A stretch of DNA of 6,650 bases from Bacillota bacterium (GTDB taxonomy: Bacteria > Bacillota > Clostridia > Oscillospirales > Acutalibacteraceae), in the NCBI GenBank assembly GCA_023420245.1, contig JAEZWL010000066.1, forward strand, positions 1-6,650. The letters are read 5' to 3'. A model generated the notes under the pieces. It was not told where the DNA came from. It saw only the letters and a program-made list of their open reading frames with translations, and did not search any database. A program made the translations under genes and the position numbers. Below, in pieces: positions 1 through 5,253 of the stretch. The number at the start of each line of letters is the position of its first letter. Within the stretch, counting starts at the first letter, position 1.

Positions 1-324
1 TCTTCGATATTGCACATTAACAACAAATGTTGTTTTCTCACTTTGATAAATGATACTGTCATCCACGATTTTCTCCGCCTTTTTTGTAATCTGCTTACTC
101 TTCTTACTGTAAAAACCTCTTCCGTCAAAGGAGGCCTGAGGAAAGTTAATACAATTAAACAAATCGTCCATCGCATTCAGCAATTCGAATTCGCTGGTGA
201 ACCGGATAAATTTTTCGAAAAATTCGTTATACAGAATCCCGTTCATGGTTTTCAATGAGAATAAGAAAAGATAAACCATACATCTGGATGGATTTTTATT
301 AATTGTACCTTCCGTTTGCCGCAA
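1..324 (-). CDS. Short conserved clostridial hypothetical protein, N-terminal part (cut by left edge)
   Basis: The reverse strand is open from 324 to the window edge (108 codons, no stop). I chose the TTG at 322-324 because AGGAGAG lies 6 bases upstream (331-337). In-frame ATGs at 277-279 and 244-246 lack a comparable ribosome binding site. The product starts LRQTEGTINKNPS, has a hydrophobic patch (VYLFLFSL, about residues 17-24) that is too short and too irregular to call a membrane segment, then FPQASFDGRGF, a Lys-rich stretch, and TTFVVNVQYRR at the edge. The last segment resembles, from memory, a family of small clostridial proteins of unknown function that continue with an (R)QNxxWQG-type motif; that continuation would lie outside the window. 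It is divergent from sigK and has its own promoter. The coding sequence is AT-rich compared with the genes to the right. Function unknown; the gene is probably real, the exact start less sure. Confidence 0.7.
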   Translation of the reverse strand, partial: MRQTEGTINKNPSRCMVYLFLFSLKTMNGILYNEFFEKFIRFTSEFELLNAMDDLFNCINFPQASFDGRGFYSKKSKQITKKAEKIVDDSIIYQSEKTTFVVNVQYRR

Positions 325-330
325 AGGAAT

Positions 331-337
331 CTCTCCT
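331..337 (-). promoter_or_regulatory. Ribosome binding site deciding a TTG start
   Basis: AGGAGAG on the reverse strand sits 6 bases before TTG (322-324). It is the only good Shine-Dalgarno sequence in front of the left-edge gene and is the reason for choosing TTG over the later in-frame ATGs. Confidence 0.6.
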
Positions 338-356
338 GTTTTTAATATTAAATATT

Positions 357-385
357 ATTATACTACTTTTTTCACCAATTTTCTA
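357..385 (-). promoter_or_regulatory. Sigma-A type promoter of the left-edge gene
   Basis: The reverse strand carries a perfect TATAAT (357-362) and, 17 bases upstream, TAGAAA (380-385), which matches four of six bases of TTGACA. Transcription would start near 350, about 25 bases before the TTG start. A 12-base AT-only palindrome (TTTAATATTAAA, 341-352) overlaps the expected start point. It could be an operator or simply AT-rich sequence. Confidence 0.45.
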
Positions 386-481
386 CACAGCAGCTACATA
401 TTTTGTTTATTTAATTGGATTTTTTAAATTGTATTAATTCTAATAATCATACATTTGCCAAATCCCGCAATACGGACTTGC

Positions 482-508
482 AACGAAAAGTAAAAAGCGG
501 CATATAAT
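482..508 (+). promoter_or_regulatory. Sigma-E/sigma-K type mother-cell promoter of sigK
   Basis: CATATAAT at 501-508 differs by one base from the sigma-E -10 consensus (CATACAAT form) and also fits the CATANNNT core used by sigma-K. AAC at 482-484 lies 16 bases upstream of it, where sigma-K promoters carry an AC -35 motif. The sigma-E -35 motif is poorly matched. Sigma-E initiation and sigma-K autoregulation are established for sigK in Bacillus. The predicted transcript start (about 514) would leave a leader of only about 15 bases, so the true promoter may lie further upstream. Confidence 0.4.
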
Positions 509-513
509 TCTTT

Positions 514-520
514 AAAGGGG
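514..520 (+). promoter_or_regulatory. Ribosome binding site of sigK
   Basis: AAAGGGG ends 8 bases before ATG 529-531, a normal spacing. The upstream in-frame GTG at 520 overlaps this Shine-Dalgarno sequence and GTG 526 is only 5 bases away, so ATG 529 is preferred. The choice also gives a pro-sequence of the same length as in Bacillus pro-sigma-K. Confidence 0.7.
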
Positions 521-528
521 TGACGGTG

Positions 529-1215
529 ATGTTCGGTACTTTACTTGGTTTTGCTCTGTCTGGATTACTTTTCTTTATTCTGCACGTAACAGGTTCCGGT
601 TCCTTCCCCCGTCCACTCAGCGCACAGGAAGAAAAGGATTGTCTGGAACGGTTTAAAAGCGGCGATATGTCGGCGAGAAACAAGCTGATTGAACATAATC
701 TGCGCTTAGTGGCTCACATCATCAAAAAGTATTACGCCAATTCCAATGATCAGGATGATTTAATCTCAATCGGAACCATCGGGCTGATTAAAGCGGTGAA
801 CACCTTCGATTGCGGCAAAGGTATCCGCCTTTCCAGTTACGCTGCCCGGTGTATAGAAAATGAAGTACTGATGTATTTCCGCTCCACCAAAAAAAGCGCA
901 CAGGATATTTCGATGAATGAACCGATCGATACGGATAAGGCCGGCAACGCGCTCACGCTGATGGACGTCATGGCAACAGAAGATAACATTCTGGAAAACC
1001 TCGACTGCAAAATAAAATCCGAGCAGCTCAAGCGATACCTTAGTGAAGTACTTACCCCCCGCGAACGAAAAATCATTGAGCTTCGATACGGCCTTACCGG
1101 GATAAATCCCCTCACGCAACGCGAAGTTGCACAAAAGCTTGGCATTTCCCGCTCTTATGTATCCCGAATTGAAAAGAAGTCTCTGGGGTCCTTACTGAAG
1201 CGGTTCAGCAAATAG
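529..1215 (+). CDS. sigK: RNA polymerase sporulation sigma factor SigK (pro-sigma-K)
   Basis: Late mother-cell sigma factor, directing coat, cortex and spore-maturation genes after engulfment. The 228-residue product has a hydrophobic pro-sequence (residues 1-18, no charged residue), then FPRPLS (26-31), matching FPQPLS of Bacillus sigma-K. By alignment, processing would fall near His19-Val20. Region 2.1 is RNKLIEHNLRLVAHIIKKY (50-68), core-binding region 2.2 is DLISIGTIGLIKAV (77-90), regions 2.3-2.4 include SYAARCIENEVLMYFR (103-118), and region 4 holds LTPRERKIIELRYGL (175-189) and the helix-turn-helix TQREVAQKLGISRSYVSRIEKK (196-217). RCIENE and SRSYVSRIEK are hallmark sigma-K sequences. 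The gene is complete and uninterrupted, with no skin-type prophage insertion. It is monocistronic: an upstream sporulation-type promoter and a hairpin 20 bases downstream. The processing protease SpoIVFB is not in the window. Sigma-E is the only close alternative; the short pro-sequence and FPxPLS favour sigma-K. Confidence 0.95.
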   Translation: MFGTLLGFALSGLLFFILHVTGSGSFPRPLSAQEEKDCLERFKSGDMSARNKLIEHNLRLVAHIIKKYYANSNDQDDLISIGTIGLIKAVNTFDCGKGIRLSSYAARCIENEVLMYFRSTKKSAQDISMNEPIDTDKAGNALTLMDVMATEDNILENLDCKIKSEQLKRYLSEVLTPRERKIIELRYGLTGINPLTQREVAQKLGISRSYVSRIEKKSLGSLLKRFSK

Positions 1216-1234
1216 AGATCCAAACGTGTTTAAA

Positions 1235-1262
1235 AGCCGTAAGTCTGTGCGGACTTACGGCT
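1235..1262. terminator. Intrinsic terminator, probably bidirectional, between convergent units
   Basis: A perfect 11-base-pair stem (AGCCGTAAGTC at 1235-1245 with GACTTACGGCT at 1252-1262) closes a 6-base loop, starting 20 bases after the sigK stop. On the reverse strand the stem is followed by TTTTAAA, a modest U-tract; on the forward strand the tail is GATTCATATTCTC, with fewer T's. It could therefore end both sigK and the leftward operon that stops at 1396. Confidence 0.75.
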
Positions 1263-1311
1263 GATTCATATTCTCTCCCTGTTTATTCGGGCACGGCGCA
1301 TGATCGGATTT

Positions 1312-1392
1312 TTAGAACACCGTGCCGCAGTCATACTCCGGGCATTGCGGCTTCTCCTCAAGCCCGCTAACGAATGCGGAGCTGGAAATCAC
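1312..1392 (-). other. Possible 26-codon reading frame after the DUF1667 gene
   Basis: One codon after the DUF1667 stop, in the same frame, a GTG (1390-1392) opens 26 codons ending in TAA at 1312-1314. The C-terminal end reads KPQCPEYDCGTVF, with two Cys. AAAGGA lies 10 bases upstream, inside the DUF1667 coding end. It may be chance: homologues as I recall them end where the DUF1667 ORF ends. A weak 7-base-pair inverted repeat (GGCACGG 1290-1296, CCGTGCC 1320-1326) overlaps its 3' end. Nothing else was seen in 1263-1395. Confidence 0.12.
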
Positions 1393-1395
1393 TGC

Positions 1396-1740
1396 TTACA
1401 TATCCTTTGCTACGACCACATTCGCACCGGTACCGAGCAGATCAGCGAGGACAATCTCCCCACGCTTAACCGGTGAAACCAGCTCCACACCGTTCAGAAG
1501 CTCCATCACCTGAAAGAGAAGCTCCTTCGGGATATCCCGATCGGTTTTCACGGGGCAGCGCCTGTGGACGGCGCCCTTGATTTTAACAGTGCTGGTCAGC
1601 ACCCTTGTGGGGTGCGTCAGCTCCTTCCTGCCGTATTCCGCACCCTTCGGGCAGGCGTTGCCTGTAACCTTGAAATCATCCTCGTCATCAACATTTAAAT
1701 GACAGCCCTTCGGGCAGCAGATGCAAATCAGTTGCTTCAT
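1396..1740 (-). CDS. DUF1667 Cys-rich small protein, putative iron-sulfur subunit of the GlpA/GlpB-like dehydrogenase
   Basis: A 114-residue cytoplasmic protein, full length for the family (DUF1667/COG3862, small proteins with conserved Cys pairs). The N-terminus has Cys6, Cys8, Cys9 and Cys13 (CxxC-x3-C spacing for 6, 9, 13), then GNACPKGAEYG with Cys30. This pattern resembles the Cys arrangement that binds a 4Fe-4S cluster at the start of molybdopterin oxidoreductases. RRCPVKT (Cys62) is a second conserved block, and LGTGANVVVAKDM forms the end. The start overlaps the stop of the upstream oxidoreductase by four bases (ATGA), and AAGGAGG (1751-1757) lies 10 bases ahead. Family members typically sit directly after GlpA- and GlpB-like flavoproteins, as here. 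I infer that it carries electrons for that enzyme, or helps its cofactor assembly; no activity is established from the sequence. It is the last clear gene of the leftward unit. Confidence 0.9.
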   Translation of the reverse strand: MKQLICICCPKGCHLNVDDEDDFKVTGNACPKGAEYGRKELTHPTRVLTSTVKIKGAVHRRCPVKTDRDIPKELLFQVMELLNGVELVSPVKRGEIVLADLLGTGANVVVAKDM

Positions 1741-3014
1741 TTTATCTCAGCCTCCTTCGCGGACACGGTGATCTCCCCGCTTACCGCCTGTTCCAGAAAC
1801 TGCCGGGGCAGCACGATATGCTCCATTTCGCCCGGCGCCATGTGCTCCCGCTTTATGCTGGAAAAAACCTTTCCCCCGCTTGTCACTTCGATTACGGAAG
1901 CCTTCAGCGTTTTCTTTACGCGGAAGAATACCTCCACATACTTTTCAACCCGATTTACGCGTACATGCTGTGGCACGGTGTACCCCACATTCTCTCCGTT
2001 TTTTAGAACAACAACCGGCTCCCGGCTGCTTCTCGGCTTGACCGCCTGTCCGCACGACTTTGCCGCCGCCGCGCCGGCGCGCCGGCTCTCGGCGGTGACG
2101 AAATCAACGAGGTCATGTACATGGACTACATTTCCGCAGGCGAAAATTCCGGGTATTGATGTTTCCATATTCTCGTAGACCACCGGTCCCTTTGTGCGCG
2201 GGTCAAGCTCGATTCCCGCCGCTTTGGAAAGCTCGTTCTCCGGAATCAGACCGACAGAGAGCAGAACCGTGTCGCAGTCAAAAAACCGCTCCGTACCCGG
2301 AATCGGCTTGCCACGGCTGTCCACCTCGGAAACAGTAACCCCCTCCACGCGGCGGTCCCCCTTGATTTCTGTGATGGTATGGGACAGATACAGCGGAATG
2401 CCGTAATCGTTCAGGCATTGGACGATATTGCGGTTCAGTCCGTTGGAATAGGGCATCAGCTCGACGCAGGCAACCACCTTCGCGCCTTCGAGCGTCATGC
2501 GGCGCGCCATGATCAGACCGATATCACCCGAGCCGAGAATGAGCACCTTTTTGCCGACCATATACCCCTCAATATTGACATAGCGCTGTGCGGCGCCGGC
2601 GGTGAACACGCCCGCCGGGCGACTCCCCGGAATACCAATCGCGCCTCTTGTTCTTTCGCGGCAGCCCATCGTCAGTACGACCGCATCCGCCTGCGCGGCA
2701 ATGTAGCCGTCACGCGGATTGACCATATGTACCTCCTTGCGGTCCGTTACCTCCAGTACCATGGTGTCCAGCATCAGCTCCGCCCCGGTTTGCTTCAGCA
2801 TATCGATAAACCTGCCCGCGTATTCGGGACCGGTTAGCTCTTCTTTGAAATAGTGAAGACCGAAGCCATTGTGGATGCACTGATTCAGAATGCCGCCCGG
2901 CTCCTTGTCGCGCTCTACAACAAGAATTTTCTCCGCGCCGTTCTGATACGCTTCGCACGCGGCCGCCAGACCTGCCGGACCCGCGCCGATTACAATCACA
3001 TCATACTTTTTCAT
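1737..3014 (-). CDS. FAD/NAD(P)-dependent oxidoreductase, GlpB-position subunit of the dehydrogenase triad
   Basis: A 425-residue soluble flavoprotein of the pyridine nucleotide-disulfide oxidoreductase class (Pyr_redox_2). The FAD-binding motif is VIVIGAGPAGLAAA (residues 6-19). A second dinucleotide site, VLILGSGDIGLIMA (157-170), should bind NAD(P)H. GGILNQCIHNGFG (40-52, Cys46) and MGCRERTRG (116-124) are family-typical blocks. IFACGNVVHVHDLVDFVTAES (290-310) is the second FAD-contact motif. There is no CxxxxC redox disulfide next to the FAD motif, so it is not a classical disulfide reductase. The gene overlaps its upstream partner by ATGA (3011-3014) and has GGAGG 9 bases before ATG. Together with the GlpA-like protein it probably passes electrons between the substrate flavin and NAD(P) or another acceptor. 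The E. coli GlpB subunit is only distantly comparable, so I give no symbol. The same pairing is known in opine oxidase and HcnABC-type enzymes. Confidence 0.9.
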   Translation of the reverse strand: MKKYDVIVIGAGPAGLAAACEAYQNGAEKILVVERDKEPGGILNQCIHNGFGLHYFKEELTGPEYAGRFIDMLKQTGAELMLDTMVLEVTDRKEVHMVNPRDGYIAAQADAVVLTMGCRERTRGAIGIPGSRPAGVFTAGAAQRYVNIEGYMVGKKVLILGSGDIGLIMARRMTLEGAKVVACVELMPYSNGLNRNIVQCLNDYGIPLYLSHTITEIKGDRRVEGVTVSEVDSRGKPIPGTERFFDCDTVLLSVGLIPENELSKAAGIELDPRTKGPVVYENMETSIPGIFACGNVVHVHDLVDFVTAESRRAGAAAAKSCGQAVKPRSSREPVVVLKNGENVGYTVPQHVRVNRVEKYVEVFFRVKKTLKASVIEVTSGGKVFSSIKREHMAPGEMEHIVLPRQFLEQAVSGEITVSAKEAEIK

Positions 3015-4456
3015 CTCTTCCCGCCTCCATTCTTGGTTTCCCCGGTCAGCAGGCGGCTGCCCGCGCGGTCCTGGCAGACTTCTTCCATTGAAAGCCCTGT
3101 TTCACGGCTGATAATCTCATGGACGCGAGGTCCGCAAAAGCCGCCCTGGCAACGCCCCATACCTGCGTTACAGCGTCGCTTGACCCCGTCAATGGAAACC
3201 GGCGGAATCGGGCTGTGCATGGCTTGCAGGATATCTCCCTCGGTAATGGTCTCACACCGGCAGATTACCCTGCCGTAGCTCGGGTCGCGCTTAATCGCTT
3301 CCTCCTTTTGTTCCTGCGTCATATGCCTGAACAAGGTCACGTCGCGGGTATCGGCGGCGTTTTGCTTTGCCGCGCAGGTAAGACCGATGCCTTCCAAAAT
3401 GCTTCTGATCTCGATACCAATGGCCGGAGCGGCGGAAAGACCGGGGGATTTGATTGCGGCGGCGTTGACAAAGCGGGGCGCGTCCGGAGAGGCTTCGATG
3501 ATAAAATCATCCTGCGCCGTTGTTGCGCGCACGCCGGTAAAATTACGGATGGATTCCCGAAAATTGACCTTAGTGCTGGAACGGGTCGCAATTGCTACGA
3601 TTTTTTCCAGTCCCTGTGCGGTAACGGCGACATCCTCCGGATTTTCTGCCGGATCGGCGGTCGGACCAACAATGAGGTTTCCATGAACGGTAGGAGAAAT
3701 CAGGATTCCCTTACCATCCTTCTTCGGCGGCTGAAAGACGGTGTGACTGACCACGTCGCCCTGATTTTTATCAAGCAGGTAATACTCGCCCTTGACCGGA
3801 AGAATTTTGAAGAACGGTTTTGCCGCCATATCGTTAATTACATCCGCGTAGGCTCCTGCGGCGTTGACAATGTATCGTGATGCAAAGGTCCCTCCGGAGG
3901 TTTCGATCTGATAGAAATCTCCCTGATTGCAAATGGAGGCTACCGCGCAGTTCAGGTGCAGCTTTGCACCGTTTCGCACGGCGGTTTGCGCCAGCGCGAT
4001 GGCAAGCCCCCACGGATTCACAATGGCCGCAGTCGGCGCGTAGAGCGCTCCGATAACGTCGGGGCTTAGATTCCGCTCGATTTCAAGCGTCTGCTGTCTG
4101 TTGAGTATTTGCAGACCTTCCACACCGTTTTCGGTGCCACGGCGGTAAAGCTCACGGATTGTATCCATGTCCGCCTCATCGAACGCGATGACCAGAGAAC
4201 CGACGCGCTTGTAATCGACAGAGAGGCGCCTGCACAGCTCCTCCATCATTTGGCTTCCCTGCACGTTCAGCCGTGCCATCTTTGTACCGGGAACCGGGTC
4301 GTAGCCCGCGTGAACAATCGCGCTGTTGGCCTTTGTCGTGCCGCAGGCAACGTCGTTCTCTTTCTCGACAACCGCCACGGAAAGCTGATACTTCGAGAGC
4401 TCATAGGCGATGCTCGCCCCGACGACTCCGCACCCTATCACGGTTACATCATACAT
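3011..4456 (-). CDS. GlpA-like FAD-dependent dehydrogenase with C-terminal BFD-type [2Fe-2S] domain (probable glycerol-3-phosphate dehydrogenase)
   Basis: A 481-residue catalytic flavoprotein of the DAO family, probably oxidising glycerol 3-phosphate to dihydroxyacetone phosphate. The ADP-binding motif VTVIGCGVVGASIA spans residues 4-17; CGTTKANSAIVHAGYDPVPGT (38-58) is the FAD/substrate block typical of the clostridial GlpA-like group; VNAAGAYAD (197-205) is a further DAO motif. The C-terminus has VICRCETITEGDI and RRCNAGMGRCQGGFC: Cys399, 401, 436 and 441 fit the BFD [2Fe-2S] pattern. I start at ATG 4454-4456, 9 bases after AGGAAAGG (4466-4473). The upstream ATG at 4463-4465 directly abuts that sequence and would add only three residues. 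It is the first of three overlapping genes. glpK or glpF are not in the window, so substrate rests on family precedent; a 2-hydroxyacid, opine or other amine substrate remains possible. Confidence 0.85.
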   Translation of the reverse strand: MYDVTVIGCGVVGASIAYELSKYQLSVAVVEKENDVACGTTKANSAIVHAGYDPVPGTKMARLNVQGSQMMEELCRRLSVDYKRVGSLVIAFDEADMDTIRELYRRGTENGVEGLQILNRQQTLEIERNLSPDVIGALYAPTAAIVNPWGLAIALAQTAVRNGAKLHLNCAVASICNQGDFYQIETSGGTFASRYIVNAAGAYADVINDMAAKPFFKILPVKGEYYLLDKNQGDVVSHTVFQPPKKDGKGILISPTVHGNLIVGPTADPAENPEDVAVTAQGLEKIVAIATRSSTKVNFRESIRNFTGVRATTAQDDFIIEASPDAPRFVNAAAIKSPGLSAAPAIGIEIRSILEGIGLTCAAKQNAADTRDVTLFRHMTQEQKEEAIKRDPSYGRVICRCETITEGDILQAMHSPIPPVSIDGVKRRCNAGMGRCQGGFCGPRVHEIISRETGLSMEEVCQDRAGSRLLTGETKNGGGKR

Positions 4457-4465
4457 TTTTCTCAT

Positions 4466-4473
4466 CCTTTCCT
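4466..4473 (-). promoter_or_regulatory. Ribosome binding site setting the GlpA-like start
   Basis: AGGAAAGG on the reverse strand lies 9 bases before ATG 4454-4456 and immediately next to ATG 4463-4465. The spacing favours the inner ATG, giving an N-terminus MYDVTVIGCG that begins right at the first beta strand of the FAD fold. Confidence 0.6.
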
Positions 4474-4488
4474 ATCTAAAGGGCTGCG

Positions 4489-4502
4489 GCGCAGAAATGC
4501 GC
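4489..4502. repeat. Small hairpin between mgtC-like gene and the triad
   Basis: GCGCA (4489-4493) and TGCGC (4498-4502) form a 5-base-pair GC stem around a 4-base loop (GAAA on the plus strand, TTTC on the transcribed strand). No U-tract follows on the transcribed strand, so it is not a convincing terminator. It could act as an intercistronic stability element, or be chance. Confidence 0.25.
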
Positions 4503-4521
4503 GTTACCCTGATACTCTGAT

Positions 4522-5208
4522 TTACAGTTCCTCGATGCAGCCGAGGCCGGAAGAACACCCCAATATTTGCAATATTTCCGTGTGAGAGCGGTAGACCTTG
4601 GACTTTACGGAAAGCAGCACGGAGGTCGCCTTTTTCCCCGTCGTCTTATTTTTAATTACCTGAATGTCAGATACCAGCAGATTGTTTTCCTTCGCCAGAT
4701 TGATAAAAGTGCCAAGCCCCGCCGGACTGTCAAATTCCAGATATAAATCCAGCTGTTTTGAATTTACCCGCATGCGTTCATCCAGCTTATGCAAAATCGT
4801 CATGACACAGAAGATGGTGATTCCGCCGGTAATCGCGCCCTCATAGAACCCGATGCCGATCGCCAGCCCGACACAGGCGGAGGCCCAAAGCCCCGCCGCG
4901 GTGGTCAGCCCTTTCACCTGATTTCTGCCGGTAATGATGATGGTGCCCGCACCGAGAAAGCCGATTCCGCTGATTACCTGCGCGCCGAGCCGGCTAACGT
5001 CTCCGGTATGAAAGGTGTTAAAAACATACTGGTTTGTCATCATAACCAAAGTCGCGCCGAGGCACACCAGAATATAAGTCCGGAACCCCGCAGGGTGCCT
5101 TTTTCTTCCGCGCTCAAAGCCCAGCGCACCGCCGATAATGACCGACAGAAGAATTCGTACAATGATGGAAATAAGATTGATATTTCGAAGCATATCCAAA
5201 TCAATCAA
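4522..5208 (-). CDS. MgtC/SapB family inner-membrane protein
   Basis: A 228-residue membrane protein. Hydrophobic segments lie at about 11-30, 42-58, 72-91 and 101-137 (the last long enough for two helices). The MgtC signature is present: GGALGFERGRKRHPAGFRTY (26-45), RLGAQVISGIGFLGAGTIII (73-92) and VKGLTTAAGLWASACVGLAIG (98-118). Residues from about 150 to 225 form a soluble C-terminal domain of the ACT-like kind found in longer members. In pathogens MgtC supports growth in low magnesium and inhibits the F-type ATPase; in clostridia the role is not established, so magnesium adaptation or membrane homeostasis is only a guess. The start is TTG 5206-5208, with AAGGAGGG 7 bases upstream; the first in-frame ATG (5191-5193) is 22 bases from that site. 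Neighbours are spaced by 45 bases upstream and 65 downstream, compatible with co-transcription. Confidence 0.9.
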   Translation of the reverse strand: MIDLDMLRNINLISIIVRILLSVIIGGALGFERGRKRHPAGFRTYILVCLGATLVMMTNQYVFNTFHTGDVSRLGAQVISGIGFLGAGTIIITGRNQVKGLTTAAGLWASACVGLAIGIGFYEGAITGGITIFCVMTILHKLDERMRVNSKQLDLYLEFDSPAGLGTFINLAKENNLLVSDIQVIKNKTTGKKATSVLLSVKSKVYRSHTEILQILGCSSGLGCIEEL

Positions 5209-5215
5209 GAGGAAT

Positions 5216-5223
5216 CCCTCCTT
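5216..5223 (-). promoter_or_regulatory. Ribosome binding site fixing the TTG start of the MgtC-like gene
   Basis: AAGGAGGG on the reverse strand ends 7 bases before TTG (5206-5208). The match is near perfect and the spacing ideal, so TTG is clearly better than the ATG five codons later. Confidence 0.8.
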
Positions 5224-5253
5224 GTAATACCGTAATCACATCGGATAAAAAAG

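Larger units (their letters stand above)
325..528. other. AT-rich divergent intergenic region
   Basis: This gap between the leftward left-edge gene and rightward sigK holds both promoters and both ribosome binding sites. The part from about 340 to 470 is strongly AT-rich. No small gene, RNA or repeat larger than the 12-base AT palindrome is visible. Confidence 0.6.

Noticed and set aside
10..258. Forward 82-codon open frame at the left edge
   Set aside because: It is antisense to the left-edge gene, whose reverse frame has a good ribosome binding site, a promoter and a protein-like composition. The forward frame has no ribosome binding site.
520..528. GTG at 520 or 526 as the sigK start
   Set aside because: GTG 520 overlaps the Shine-Dalgarno sequence and GTG 526 is too close to it; ATG 529 has normal spacing and gives the expected pro-sequence length.
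839..900. Possible skin-element junction within sigK
   Set aside because: The reading frame is continuous through the region where skin elements insert, with an unbroken RCIENEVLMYFR motif and no recombinase gene nearby.
766..1145. Two reverse open frames inside sigK
   Set aside because: Both are antisense to the conserved sigma-K regions 2 to 4 and have no recognisable domain.
2073..2086. Perfect 14-base GC palindrome (GCCGGCGCGCCGGC)
   Set aside because: It lies in the Arg-Arg-Ala-Gly-Ala coding stretch of the GlpB-like gene and is explained by GC-rich codon choice; no second copy was seen.
3119..3880. Forward 253-codon open frame
   Set aside because: Mirror frame of the GlpA-like gene in GC-rich coding sequence; the reverse product has clear FAD and iron-sulfur motifs and the forward one has none.
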